From contig NZ_CAJRAY010000032.1 of NCBI RefSeq assembly GCF_907165215.1, forward strand, positions 1 through 64,000: a stretch of 64,000 nt of DNA, written 5' to 3'. How positions within the stretch are numbered: position 1 is the first letter of the stretch; each line of letters opens with the position of its first letter. This DNA comes from Thermobacillus xylanilyticus (GTDB taxonomy: Bacteria > Bacillota > Bacilli > Paenibacillales > Paenibacillaceae). Positions 45,189 to 54,564 of this stretch are shown one piece after another. Below the pieces are notes generated by a model that was not told the origin of the DNA, ran no database searches, and worked only from the letters and a program-made list of their open reading frames with translations. The translations under genes were made by a program, and so were the position numbers.

Positions 45189-46451
45189 TTGGGCGTTGTG
45201 GAGAGAAGCGTCATTACCGACATCCGGCTTGCGCCGGAAGGACATCTGAAGATCGACTGGGCGGCGGCGCATATGCCGGTGTTGAACCGCATCCGGGAGC
45301 GGTTCGAGCGGGAGAAGCCGTTCGCCGGACTCAAGGTCGCGATCTCGCTCCACCTGGAGGCGAAGACGGCCTATCTCGCGAAAGTGATTGCCGCCGGCGG
45401 CGCGGAAGTGGCGATCACGGGCAGCAACCCGCTGTCGACGCAGGATGATGTCTGCGCCGCGCTGGTGGAAGACGGCATTGCGGTTTTTGCGAAATACAAC
45501 CCGGGGCCGGAAGAGTATAAAGAACTGCTCGTCAAGACGCTTGAGACGAAGCCGGACCTCATCATCGACGACGGCGGCGATCTCGTCGCCATCCTGCACG
45601 CCGAGCGGCAAGATTTGCTTGCGAACGTGCGCGGCGGCGCGGAGGAGACGACGACGGGCATCCTGCGCCTGAAGGCGATGGAGCGGGACGGCGCCCTCCG
45701 GTTCCCGATGGTGGCCGTCAACGACGCCTATTGCAAATATCTGTTCGACAACCGGTACGGCACGGGTCAGTCCGTGTTCGACGGCATCAACCGGACGACG
45801 AACCTCGTCGTTGCGGGCAAGACGGTCGTTGTATCCGGATACGGCTGGTGCGGCAAAGGCGTCGCGATGCGGGCGAAAGGGCTCGGCGCAAATGTCGTCG
45901 TCACCGAGGTCGACGCCATTCGCGCGGTCGAAGCCTATATGGACGGTTTCGCCGTGATGCCGATGCTGGAGGCGGCGAAAATCGGCGATATTTTCATTAC
46001 CGTGACGGGGAACCGCGACGTCATCCGCGGCGAGCACTACGCCGTGATGAAAGACGGCGCTCTGCTTGCGAACGCCGGTCATTTCGATGTCGAAGTGAAC
46101 AAGCCGGATCTTGAGGCGCTGTCCGTGAGCAAGCGCACGGTGCGCAAGAATATCGAGGAATTCCGGCTCAAGGACGGCCGCCGACTGTACCTGCTGGCGG
46201 AAGGACGGCTCGTCAACCTGGCGGCGGGCGACGGCCATCCGGCCGAGATCATGGACATGACGTTCGCCCTGCAGGCGATGGCGCTGAAGTATGTGAACGA
46301 GGCGCACGAGTCGATCGGCCGCCGCGTCGTGAACGTGCCGTACGAAATCGACGAGCAGGTGGCAAGGCTGAAACTCGAATCGCTGGGTTCGGCGATCGAC
46401 CGGCTCAGCGACGATCAGAAGCGGTATCTGGAAAGCTGGCAGGAGCATTGA
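45189..46451 (+). CDS. ahcY: adenosylhomocysteinase, short form
   Basis: Splits S-adenosylhomocysteine to adenosine and homocysteine with bound NAD. The 420-residue protein has [14 protein letters not shown]-type substrate residues, [18 protein letters not shown], the NAD loop [11 protein letters not shown] (about 216-226), and [10 protein letters not shown]. It ends [13 protein letters not shown] and lacks the DHYRY tail of eukaryote-type enzymes, so it belongs with the short archaeal/Thermotoga class. The start is TTG at 45189, eight bases after GAAGGAGG. It sits between bshC and mraZ, not a B. subtilis arrangement. Confidence 0.93.
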   Translation: MGVVERSVITDIRLAPEGHLKIDWAAAHMPVLNRIRERFEREKPFAGLKVAISLHLEAKTAYLAKVIAAGGAEVAITGSNPLSTQDDVCAALVEDGIAVFAKYNPGPEEYKELLVKTLETKPDLIIDDGGDLVAILHAERQDLLANVRGGAEETTTGILRLKAMERDGALRFPMVAVNDAYCKYLFDNRYGTGQSVFDGINRTTNLVVAGKTVVVSGYGWCGKGVAMRAKGLGANVVVTEVDAIRAVEAYMDGFAVMPMLEAAKIGDIFITVTGNRDVIRGEHYAVMKDGALLANAGHFDVEVNKPDLEALSVSKRTVRKNIEEFRLKDGRRLYLLAEGRLVNLAAGDGHPAEIMDMTFALQAMALKYVNEAHESIGRRVVNVPYEIDEQVARLKLESLGSAIDRLSDDQKRYLESWQEH

Positions 46452-46470
46452 AAATCCTGCACAGCGCGAT

Positions 46471-46500
46471 CGGTCGGGACATGGTTCCCGGCCGTTTTTT
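46471..46500 (+). terminator. terminator after ahcY
   Basis: CGGTCGGGA (46471-46479) pairs with TCCCGGCCG (46486-46494, one G-U pair), then six Ts. Confidence 0.88.
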
Positions 46501-46775
46501 GCTTGGTCGGAACGCGGTCCCGCGGTGTGGAGCAGGACGGGCGGATTTCGGCCGAAATGGACAAAACAGACGAAAACATTTCGCTTATATTTCTGAAATC
46601 AGTCAAATTCGCAGAAAATCCGGAGATGATCCGCCGCGTCCCAGCCCGGAGCAACCGCAGTTTCCCTGAAAGACGGCACCGGCCGCCCCGGTTTTCTTAA
46701 CCTCATAAAATATTAATTTCGAAAATGGCTAACGGCAGCAGGAATCTGCTGTCAGGTGGCGAATAGAACATGCTA
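46501..46775. other. non-coding interval before mraZ
   Basis: No gene can be supported. The left part is GC-rich; 46561-46620 is AT-rich (TATATT at 46586 without a good -35). A small hairpin ACCGG/CCGGT followed by TTTTCTT lies at 46678-46698, and AT-rich sequence at 46698-46730 probably contains the mraZ promoter, which I could not define. Confidence 0.5.
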
Positions 46776-46810
46776 AGTGGTGGAAAGTGGGGCATAGTGG
46801 GAAACTTGGG
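46776..46810 (+). promoter_or_regulatory. MraZ operator: direct repeats at 10-base period
   Basis: AGTGG occurs at 46776, 46786 and 46796, followed by TTGGG at 46806, each exactly ten bases apart. This is the form of MraZ boxes upstream of mraZ in other bacteria. The block ends just before the mraZ Shine-Dalgarno, so MraZ probably autoregulates the dcw operon. Confidence 0.85.
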
Positions 46811-46830
46811 GGAAGGAGTGGAGCGGCCGA

Positions 46831-47268
46831 ATGTTCATGGGTGAATACCAACATTCCATAGACGACAAGGGCCGTCTCACGATTCCTTCCAAGTTCCGCG
46901 AACATCTCGGCGTGAAATTCATCGTCACCCGCGGCCTCGACAACTGCCTGTTCGTCTATCCGTCCGCCGAGTGGAGCGTGCTCGAGCAGAAGCTCAAGTC
47001 GCTGCCGCTCATGAAGTCGGATACCCGCGCGTTCGCCCGGTTCTTTTTCTCCGGGGCGGTCGAATGCGAGCTGGACAGACAGGGCAGGGTAAATCTGCCG
47101 AATCATCTGATCGACTACGCCAAGCTCGAGAAGGAATGCGTCGTGATCGGCGTATCCAACCGCGTGGAAATCTGGAGCAAGGCGGCATGGGAAGGCTACT
47201 ATCGGCAGTCTGAAGAGGCGTTCAACGAAATCGCCGAGAAGCTGGTCGACTTCGACTTCAATCTGTAG
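46831..47268 (+). CDS. mraZ: transcriptional regulator MraZ
   Basis: A DNA-binding protein with two AbrB-like swapped-hairpin domains (145 residues): [24 protein letters not shown] and the second repeat [31 protein letters not shown]. It regulates the dcw cluster, and its repeat operator lies directly upstream. GAAGGAG is 12 bases before the ATG at 46831; ATG 46837 is an alternative. The length is normal. Confidence 0.97.
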   Translation: MFMGEYQHSIDDKGRLTIPSKFREHLGVKFIVTRGLDNCLFVYPSAEWSVLEQKLKSLPLMKSDTRAFARFFFSGAVECELDRQGRVNLPNHLIDYAKLEKECVVIGVSNRVEIWSKAAWEGYYRQSEEAFNEIAEKLVDFDFNL

Positions 47269-47309
47269 CCGGCCGGACTCGGACGAACATGCCCCGGGAG
47301 GAAAGACCT

Positions 47310-48272
47310 TTGTTTCATCATGTAACGGTGCTGCTTGAAGAAGCCGTGAACGGCCTCAAGGTGAAGCCGGACGGCATATACGTCGATTGCACGCTCGGCG
47401 GAGCCGGCCACAGCGAGTTGATCGCTTCGCGGCTCGGCGAAGGAGGCCGCCTGATCGCCTTCGACCAGGATGAGTCGGCGATCGAACATGCACGCGGGCG
47501 GCTCGCGCCATACATGGACCGCGTCACGCTGATCCGGAGCAATTTCCGCCACCTCGAGGAAAAGCTCCTGGAAACCGGTGTCCCGACACACGAAGGCGTG
47601 CCGCAGGTGGACGGCATCCTGTTCGACCTCGGCGTCTCCAGCCCGCAGCTGGATGAAGCCGAGCGGGGGTTCGGCTACCGGCACGACGCGCCGCTCGACA
47701 TGCGGATGGATCGCACGTCCGGCCTGACGGCGGCGGACATCGTCAACGGATGGGACGAGCGGGAAATCGCGGACATCCTCGACCGCTACGGCGAGGAGCG
47801 GTTCGCCCGGAGAATCGCGAAGGCGATCGTCGAAGCCCGCAAGCGGCGCCCGATCGCCACGACCGGCGAACTGGCCGAGCTTGTGAAGGAGGCGATCCCC
47901 GCGGCGGCGCGGCGGACGGGCGGCCATCCGGCGCGGCGTTCATTCCAGGCGCTCCGGATCGCGGTGAACGACGAGCTGGGCGCAGAGGAAGACGCGCTTC
48001 ATCAGGCGGTCGCCTGCCTGAAACCAGGCGGACGGGTCGCGGTCATCACGTTTCACTCGCTGGAAGACCGAATCTGCAAGCAGATTTTTGCGAAATATGT
48101 CCAGTCCTGCACCTGCCCGCCGGATTTTCCGATGTGCGTCTGCGGCGCGAGCAGCACCCTGCGGCTGGTCAACCGGAAACCGATCGAACCCGGAGCGGAA
48201 GAAATCGCGGCGAATCCGCGGGCGCGTTCGGCGAAGCTGCGGATCGCGGAGAAGCTGCCGCCCGGACCGTGA
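47310..48272 (+). CDS. rsmH: 16S rRNA (cytosine-1402-N4)-methyltransferase RsmH
   Basis: Methylates C1402 in the ribosomal decoding centre. The 320-residue protein starts [36 protein letters not shown] (SAM motif), with [15 protein letters not shown] and the later helical insert. TTG at 47310 is used because GGGAGGAAAG is about eight bases before it and the resulting N-terminus matches relatives. An ATG at 47289 would add seven residues and overlaps the binding site. It follows mraZ by 41 bases. Confidence 0.96.
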   Translation: MFHHVTVLLEEAVNGLKVKPDGIYVDCTLGGAGHSELIASRLGEGGRLIAFDQDESAIEHARGRLAPYMDRVTLIRSNFRHLEEKLLETGVPTHEGVPQVDGILFDLGVSSPQLDEAERGFGYRHDAPLDMRMDRTSGLTAADIVNGWDEREIADILDRYGEERFARRIAKAIVEARKRRPIATTGELAELVKEAIPAAARRTGGHPARRSFQALRIAVNDELGAEEDALHQAVACLKPGGRVAVITFHSLEDRICKQIFAKYVQSCTCPPDFPMCVCGASSTLRLVNRKPIEPGAEEIAANPRARSAKLRIAEKLPPGP

Positions 48273-48313
48273 AATACGTGAATTGCGATCTGAACAAGCA
48301 AGGGGGATTGACA

Positions 48314-48718
48314 ATGGCCTACATGCACGGCAACCTGGCCATGAAGCCGAACAAGCGGCCGGAACATAACGCTTCCGCCCAGGAAAGGCGGAAGACGGTC
48401 ATCCGGCGCAAGCCGCTGCCCGTCCAGGAGAAGCTGCTGTATCTGTTCACCGTTGTCGTCTGCGTCATTACGGCCAGCGTCATCATTTTTCGATATGCGG
48501 AAATTTATCGCATGAATCTTGAAATCCGCGAACTGACGCAGCGTTACGAGCAATTGAATGTGCAGATCAAAGAACTGGAGCGGAAAGTGGAGACGCTCAG
48601 CGACCCGAACGAGATTACGGAGAAAGCGCTCGAGCTCGGCATGGTCTATCCGGAGTTCGATGACGTCATTTCGTTGCAAGTCAGCGGCGAATCGGCGCGC
48701 ACGGCGATGAAAGATTAG
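48314..48718 (+). CDS. ftsL: cell division protein FtsL
   Basis: A bitopic division protein that forms a complex with DivIB and DivIC. Of 134 residues, there is a basic cytoplasmic tail (1-40), one membrane segment (about 41-62, LLYLFTVVVCVITASVIIF), then a leucine-zipper-like coiled coil (about 70-105: LEIRELTQRYEQLNVQIKELERKVETL). The start ATG at 48314 follows AAGGGGGA. The order rsmH-ftsL-pbpB is as in B. subtilis. Confidence 0.92.
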   Translation: MAYMHGNLAMKPNKRPEHNASAQERRKTVIRRKPLPVQEKLLYLFTVVVCVITASVIIFRYAEIYRMNLEIRELTQRYEQLNVQIKELERKVETLSDPNEITEKALELGMVYPEFDDVISLQVSGESARTAMKD

Positions 48719-48720
48719 GG

Positions 48721-48734
48721 TGATCACGTGATCA
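48721..48734. repeat. 14-bp palindrome over the pbpB start
   Basis: TGATCACGTGATCA is a perfect dyad whose right half contains the GTG start codon. It may be chance, or a protein site or hairpin affecting initiation. Confidence 0.4.
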
Positions 48735-51001
48735 GGCGCATCAAGCTGAGATCCCTGGCGATCGGGGGGGTTATGACCCTCCTGTTTGTCGTTCTCGTCA
48801 TCCGCATCTATGTCGTCCAGGTCGTACATGCCGAGTTCTGGCTTGCAAAAGCGAAGGAGACGTGGTCGGCATCCGAGAAGATCCCGGCGGTGCGCGGCAA
48901 GATTACCGACCGGGACGGCAATGTGCTCGCCATGGATGTCGCCGGCTATACCGTGGCGGTCAGCCCGGAGGTGCTGAACAAGCTCGGCATTGTCGACGAA
49001 GTCGTGGACAAGCTGCATGAGCTGCTCGGCAAGCCGAGGGACGAACTGTACGAAATTGCGACGAAGCGCAACGCGGAAGGCAAGTTCTTCCGCCAGCGCG
49101 AAGTGCGCAATGAAGGCTGGAAGATCGACAAGGAACTGGCCGACCAGATCTCGGCTTACCGCGAAGAGCTGAGGAACAGGATCGGGGAGAAAGAAGTCGG
49201 CATCTACCTGCTCGAAGAGCAGAAACGCTTCTATCCGAAAAATTCGCTGGCCGCGCATGTGATCGGCTATGTGAACAAGGCCGGCGAAGCGATGAACGGC
49301 ATCGAGCTGTCGCTGGACGAGCTGCTGCGCGGCAAGGACGGCCGCATCAAGTACGAGCGCGACGGCAACCGCGTGCAGATTCAGAACGGGCATGTTGAAA
49401 TCGATCCGGTCGTGCACGGCAAGAACGTGCAGCTGACGATTGATGCGGACATCCAGTATTACCTGGAGAAAGCGATCAAGGATACCTACGACAAGTATCA
49501 ACCGAAGAGCATCACAGCGATCGCGGCCGATCCGAAAACGATGAAAATTCTCGGCATGGCGTCGCTGCCGTCCTACAATCCGAACGAGTATTGGGAGACG
49601 AAACCGGGCGCCGATTTCGACTACGCGATCAAGGGATTGTACGAACCGGGCTCGACGTTCAAGATCGTGACGCTGGCCGCGGCGGTCGAGGAAGGCGTAT
49701 TCGATCCGAACGAAACCTACATGTCCGGCAGCATCCGGGTCGCCGACCAGACGATCCGCGACCACAAGCGCGAGGGCTGGGGCGAGATCACGATGCTGGA
49801 GGGGCTCAAAAAGTCCAGCAACGTCGCGTTCGTCAAACTCGGCTACGAGAAAATGGAAACCTCCACGCTGAAACGGTACATCGACGCGTTCGGCTTCGGC
49901 CAGCCGACGGGCATTCCGCTCAAGGGAGAACTGTCCGGCATGGTTGCGCCGCGCTACGCAACGGAATGGGCGACGCTCACCTTCGGCCAGGGACGGGTGC
50001 AGGTGACGCCGATCCAGCAGGTGGCGGCGGTTGCGGCCATCGCGAACGGCGGCGTGCTGATGCAGCCGCAGCTCGTGGAGAAGATCGAGGATCCGTCGGA
50101 CGGCAAGGTGCAGCGCGTCGAACCGAAGGCGGTGCGCCGGGTCATCTCCGAAGAGACGGCGCGAAAAGTCGGTGAATATCTCGAACAGGTCGTCGCCGAC
50201 GGAACGGGGCAGAACGCGTTCATCGAAGGCTACCGCGTCGCGGGCAAGACCGGCACGGCGCAGAAAGTCGTGAACGGGCAATACGAAGAAGGCAAGTACA
50301 TCGTCTCCTTCATCGGGTATGCGCCGGTCGAAGACCCGAAGATCGTCGTCTACGTCGTCGTCGACGAACCGAACGACCCGTATGCGGGCGGCGGCTCGGT
50401 GGCGGCCCCGGTGTTCAAGGAAATTACGCTGCAAAGCCTGCGCCATCTGGGCATCGGTCCGTCGAACGCGGTGAAGGCGCTGAACACGGGCACGCGCAAT
50501 GAGAAGGTGATTGCGGTGCCCGACGTGACAGAGCTCGCCGTATCGCAAGCCCGCGAGGAGCTGCGGGCACGCTCGCTCAATCTCGAAGTGGTGGGCGAGG
50601 GCACGACGGTGCTCCAGCAAATTCCGCAGCCGGGCACGAACATGTCGCTGTCGCAGCGGATCTATCTCATCACGGAGGAGCGGAGCAAGCTGCAGGTGCC
50701 CGACCTGACCGGGCTGCCGCTCCGCGACGCGCTCGAGATCTGTTCGCTGCTCGAGCTGAGCTGCCGCATCGAAGGCGAAGGTTTCGTTACCGAGCAGTCG
50801 CTGTCGGAAGAAGCCGGCGGACGGGTGCTGAGCCTGAAGCTCGAGCCGCCGGGAACGCCGGCCGTGCTTCCCGACGGCGCCGCCTCGGACGGAGACGAAG
50901 CGGAGGAAGACGGATCAACCGGAGAGGAAGGCGCATCGTCCGAAGCGGACGGCGAGCGGCAAGGCGAAACGGAGGATTCCGGCGACGGCGGAGGGGGATG
51001 A
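48728..51001 (+). CDS. pbpB: division transpeptidase PBP2B (FtsI family) with two PASTA domains
   Basis: Septal peptidoglycan crosslinking enzyme. Of 757 residues, a membrane anchor lies at about 10-30, a dimerisation domain to about 230, then the transpeptidase with SxxK at S309 (GSTFK), SxN at 363 (SSN) and KTG at K507 (KTGT). PASTA repeats are at about 595-655 and 656-710. The last 45 residues are an acidic Glu/Asp/Gly/Ser low-complexity tail. The start is GTG at 48728 with GGGTGAT just before. It precedes spoVD; the order and PASTA domains fit PBP2B. Confidence 0.95.
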   Translation: MIRRIKLRSLAIGGVMTLLFVVLVIRIYVVQVVHAEFWLAKAKETWSASEKIPAVRGKITDRDGNVLAMDVAGYTVAVSPEVLNKLGIVDEVVDKLHELLGKPRDELYEIATKRNAEGKFFRQREVRNEGWKIDKELADQISAYREELRNRIGEKEVGIYLLEEQKRFYPKNSLAAHVIGYVNKAGEAMNGIELSLDELLRGKDGRIKYERDGNRVQIQNGHVEIDPVVHGKNVQLTIDADIQYYLEKAIKDTYDKYQPKSITAIAADPKTMKILGMASLPSYNPNEYWETKPGADFDYAIKGLYEPGSTFKIVTLAAAVEEGVFDPNETYMSGSIRVADQTIRDHKREGWGEITMLEGLKKSSNVAFVKLGYEKMETSTLKRYIDAFGFGQPTGIPLKGELSGMVAPRYATEWATLTFGQGRVQVTPIQQVAAVAAIANGGVLMQPQLVEKIEDPSDGKVQRVEPKAVRRVISEETARKVGEYLEQVVADGTGQNAFIEGYRVAGKTGTAQKVVNGQYEEGKYIVSFIGYAPVEDPKIVVYVVVDEPNDPYAGGGSVAAPVFKEITLQSLRHLGIGPSNAVKALNTGTRNEKVIAVPDVTELAVSQAREELRARSLNLEVVGEGTTVLQQIPQPGTNMSLSQRIYLITEERSKLQVPDLTGLPLRDALEICSLLELSCRIEGEGFVTEQSLSEEAGGRVLSLKLEPPGTPAVLPDGAASDGDEAEEDGSTGEEGASSEADGERQGETEDSGDGGGG

Positions 51002-51088
51002 GGCCTGTTCTACTCGCGGACTCGTCCGAATAGGCTGTGAGAGAAGCGGTCCCACGCTTCGAATTCCGCCCGTTCGGAGGAGATCGGC

Positions 51089-53020
51089 ATGCGCAACCGG
51101 ATATCGGGCCTCACGGTCAGGCGGCGGCTGTTCCAGATTCTGCTCGGCGGAATCGCCCTGTTCCTGGCGCTCATCATCCGGCTCGGATACGTACAGCTCT
51201 GGGAAGGCGGGGAACTGGCCGCCCGCGCGGAAGAATCTTGGCGGCGGAACATTCCCGTCACGGCAAAGCGCGGCGAGATATTGGACCGAAACGGCGTCCG
51301 GCTCGCCTACAACATCAGTTCGCCGACGGTCATGGCCATTCCGGCGCAGATCGAAAATCCCGGTGAGACGGCCGAACGGCTGGCGCTCGCCCTGGACATG
51401 AAGAAGGAAGACGTCTACCGGCTCGTGACGAAGCGCGAGCTGATCGTCCGCATCCAGCCGGGAGGACGGAAAATTTCGGCGGAGAAGGCGGCGGAAATCC
51501 GCGACATGAACCTGCCGGGCATCGTTGTCGCCGAGGATAACAAGCGGTATTATCCATACGGCAGTCTTGCGGCGCATGTGCTCGGCTTCACCGGCATCGA
51601 CAACCAGGGTTTGACCGGCGTCGAACTGTCGTATGACAAAATGCTGAGCGGCATTTCCGGCAGCGTATCCTTCCTGTCGGATGCGGGAGGCCGCAGAATG
51701 CCGGGGTCTTCCGATACGTACAGCGAGCCGAAGGACGGACTCCATCTGCAGCTTACCATCGACTACATGATCCAGACGATCATCGAGCGCGAACTGGACG
51801 ACGCGATGGTCCGGCTCCAGCCGAACGCCGCGCTTGCGATCGCGATGAATCCGAACACGGGCGAAATTCTCGGCATGGCGAGCCGGCCGACGTACGAGCC
51901 GGACCGATACCGGGAAGTGCCGTCCGAAGTGTATAACCGGAACCTGCCGATCTGGATGACCTACGAGCCCGGCTCCACGTTCAAGATCATCACGCTGGCC
52001 GCGGCGCTCGAGGAAGGGAAGGTCGATCTGCTGGGCGAGCGGTTCCACGACCCGGGCGCGATCGAGGTCGGCGGCGCGCGGCTCCGCTGCTGGAAAAAAG
52101 GCGGCCACGGCAGCCAGACGTTCCTCGAAGTGGTGGAAAATTCGTGCAACCCCGGCTTTGTGACGCTCGGACAGCGGCTGGGCAAAGACGTGCTGTTCCA
52201 ATACATCCGCAACTTCGGCTTCGGCACGAAAACCGGCATCGATCTGAGGGGCGAAGAGAACGGCATCCTGTTCAAGCCGGAACGCGTCGGTCCGGTCGAG
52301 CTGGCGACGACGTCGTTCGGACAGGGGGTGTCGGTGACGCCGATCCAGCAGGTCGCGGCGATCTCGGCGGCGATCAACGGCGGCACGCTGTACCGGCCGC
52401 ATGTCGCGAAGGCGCTCATCCACCCCGATACCGGTGAAATCGTGCAGCAATTCGAGCCGGAGGCGGTGCGGCGGGTCATCTCGCCGGAGACGTCGGACAA
52501 AATCCGGGAAGCGCTCGAAAGCGTGGTGGCGCGGGGAACGGGCCGCAACGCCTTCATCGACGGCTACCGCGTCGGCGGCAAGACGGGCACGGCGCAGAAA
52601 GTGGTGAACGGCCGGTATTCGCCGACCGAGCATATCGTCTCGTTCATCGGCTTCGCGCCGGCGGACGATCCGCAGATCGTCGTGTATGTCGCCGTCGACA
52701 ACCCGCGCGGCATCCAGTTCGGCGGCCTCGTCTCCGCGCCGATCGTGCGGAACATTCTCGCCGATGCGCTGCCGGAGCTGGGTGTGAAGCCGCGCAAAGA
52801 GCAATTGGAAAAGAAATTGAACTACGGCGACACGCCGATCGTCACCGTACCGAATCTGGTCGGCAAGACGGTGTCCGATCTGTATGAAGATCTGAACATG
52901 AACTTCAACCTGGCCGCCTCCGGTTCCGGCTCTGTGGTCATCCGGCAGGCGCCGGCGGCGGGCGAACGGGTGGAGCGGGGATCGACGATCCGCATCTACC
53001 TGGGCAAGGACGACGCCTAG
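51089..53020 (+). CDS. spoVD: sporulation-specific penicillin-binding protein SpoVD
   Basis: Class B PBP for spore cortex synthesis, partner of SpoVE. Of 643 residues, a membrane segment lies at about 15-35, then PBP dimerisation and transpeptidase domains with S296 (GSTFK), S352 (SCN) and K498 (KTGT). One C-terminal PASTA domain is at about 585-640. SCN instead of SSN in the second motif is a normal variant. The start ATG follows GGAGGAGAT. The assignment to SpoVD rests on position between pbpB and murE and on the single PASTA. Confidence 0.93.
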   Translation: MRNRISGLTVRRRLFQILLGGIALFLALIIRLGYVQLWEGGELAARAEESWRRNIPVTAKRGEILDRNGVRLAYNISSPTVMAIPAQIENPGETAERLALALDMKKEDVYRLVTKRELIVRIQPGGRKISAEKAAEIRDMNLPGIVVAEDNKRYYPYGSLAAHVLGFTGIDNQGLTGVELSYDKMLSGISGSVSFLSDAGGRRMPGSSDTYSEPKDGLHLQLTIDYMIQTIIERELDDAMVRLQPNAALAIAMNPNTGEILGMASRPTYEPDRYREVPSEVYNRNLPIWMTYEPGSTFKIITLAAALEEGKVDLLGERFHDPGAIEVGGARLRCWKKGGHGSQTFLEVVENSCNPGFVTLGQRLGKDVLFQYIRNFGFGTKTGIDLRGEENGILFKPERVGPVELATTSFGQGVSVTPIQQVAAISAAINGGTLYRPHVAKALIHPDTGEIVQQFEPEAVRRVISPETSDKIREALESVVARGTGRNAFIDGYRVGGKTGTAQKVVNGRYSPTEHIVSFIGFAPADDPQIVVYVAVDNPRGIQFGGLVSAPIVRNILADALPELGVKPRKEQLEKKLNYGDTPIVTVPNLVGKTVSDLYEDLNMNFNLAASGSGSVVIRQAPAAGERVERGSTIRIYLGKDDA

Positions 53021-53037
53021 ATTCGGCCAGGCCCGTC

Positions 53038-53043
53038 TATAAT
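53038..53043 (+). promoter_or_regulatory. possible -10 element upstream of murE
   Basis: TATAAT lies 37 bases before the murE start. No -35 of reasonable quality is seen 16-18 bases upstream. Confidence 0.35.
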
Positions 53044-53079
53044 GGAAAATATCAGGCTGCTTGCAAGGAGGTACGGCGC

Positions 53080-54564
53080 ATGCTGCTCAGCGAACTTACG
53101 GGGCTGCTCGTCACGGCAAAACTGGAAGGCGGCGATCTTCGCCCCGGAGGGCTGTGCACCGATTCCCGCAAGGTGAAGCCGGGCGATCTGTTCTTCTGCC
53201 TGCCCGGCCATACGGTGGACGGCCACGACTATGCGGCGGCAGCCGTGGAGCGCGGCGCCGCGGCGCTCGTCGTCGAGCGCCGGCTGCCTCTGGACGTGCC
53301 GCAGATTGTGGTGAAGGACAGCCGGTTGGCGATGGCGGTCATGTCCGACCGGTTCTACGGTTCCCCGAGCGCGCGGGTGAAGCTGATCGGCGTCACCGGC
53401 ACGAACGGCAAGACGACGACGACACATCTCATCGAGAGCATTCTGCAGGAAGCGGGAAGAACATGCGGCGTCATCGGCACGATCGAAGCGCGCTTCGGCG
53501 GCCGCTCCCTTCCGATGTCCGGCACGACGCCTGACGCGCTCGAGCTGCAGCGGCTGCTCGCCGGCATGGCGGCCGAGGGCACGGCCTACTGCGCGATGGA
53601 AGTGTCGTCACACGCGCTTGAGCAGGGCCGGGTCAAAGGCGCAAAATTCCGCACGGCGGTTTTCACCAATTTGACCCAGGACCATCTTGATTACCACGGT
53701 ACGATGGAGCGATACGCCGCGGCGAAGGAGCTGCTGTTCGCCCGGCTCGGCAATGTCTATCCGGCGCAGCCGGACGAGCGGGCATACGCCGTGCTGAACG
53801 CCGACGATCCGGCGTCCGCCGCCTTCGCGCGGGCGACGGCGGCGGAGACGATCACCTACGGCATCGACCGTCCGGCCGACGTCCGCGCGGAAGACATCCG
53901 CATTACGGCCAGGGGTACGTCGTTCAAGGCGGTCACGTTCCGCGGCGAGGCGGACATCGCGCTGCGTCTCGTCGGCAAGTTCAACGTGTACAACGCGCTG
54001 GCGGCGATTGCCGCGGCGCTCGTCGAGGACGTGTCGCTCGAGGACGTGAAAGAAGGGCTGGAGCGGGTGCAGGGCGTGCCGGGCAGGGTCGAGGCGGTCG
54101 ACGCCGGGCAGCCGTTCGCGGTGATCGTCGATTATGCGCATACGCCGGACGGGCTCGAGAACGTGCTCAAGGCGGTGAAGGAGATCGCGGAGCGGCGGCT
54201 CATCCTCGTCTTCGGCTGCGGCGGCGACCGCGACCGCGGCAAACGCCCGATCATGGGCAGCATCGGCGCCCGCTACGCCGACCATGTCATCCTGACGTCC
54301 GACAACCCGCGCACCGAGAATCCCGAGGCGATCCTGGACGACATCGAGGCGGGGCTGCGGGAGGACGGCGTGTCCGCGGAGCGCTACGAGCGGATTGCGG
54401 ACCGGCGCGCGGCGATTGAAAAAGCGGTTGAAATGGCAAGCCCCGGAGATGTAGTATTGATTGCGGGCAAAGGTCATGAGACCTATCAGATTATCGGGGA
54501 TCGCAAGATCGATTTCGACGACCGGCTCGTCGCCGGCGAAGCGATAAGGAGAAGACGGCCGTGA
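53080..54564 (+). CDS. murE: UDP-MurNAc-L-Ala-D-Glu--2,6-diaminopimelate ligase
   Basis: Adds the third residue to the peptidoglycan stem peptide. The 494-residue protein has the ATP loop GVTGTNGKTTTTHLI, and the DNPR motif (SDNPRTENP) that marks meso-diaminopimelate specificity rather than lysine. AAGGAGG is upstream of the ATG at 53080. It overlaps murF by four bases. Confidence 0.96.
   Translation: MLLSELTGLLVTAKLEGGDLRPGGLCTDSRKVKPGDLFFCLPGHTVDGHDYAAAAVERGAAALVVERRLPLDVPQIVVKDSRLAMAVMSDRFYGSPSARVKLIGVTGTNGKTTTTHLIESILQEAGRTCGVIGTIEARFGGRSLPMSGTTPDALELQRLLAGMAAEGTAYCAMEVSSHALEQGRVKGAKFRTAVFTNLTQDHLDYHGTMERYAAAKELLFARLGNVYPAQPDERAYAVLNADDPASAAFARATAAETITYGIDRPADVRAEDIRITARGTSFKAVTFRGEADIALRLVGKFNVYNALAAIAAALVEDVSLEDVKEGLERVQGVPGRVEAVDAGQPFAVIVDYAHTPDGLENVLKAVKEIAERRLILVFGCGGDRDRGKRPIMGSIGARYADHVILTSDNPRTENPEAILDDIEAGLREDGVSAERYERIADRRAAIEKAVEMASPGDVVLIAGKGHETYQIIGDRKIDFDDRLVAGEAIRRRRP

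Noticed and set aside
46448-46700. Two overlapping frames of 65-73 codons before mraZ
   Set aside because: They run through the ahcY terminator and lack ribosome sites and family resemblance.
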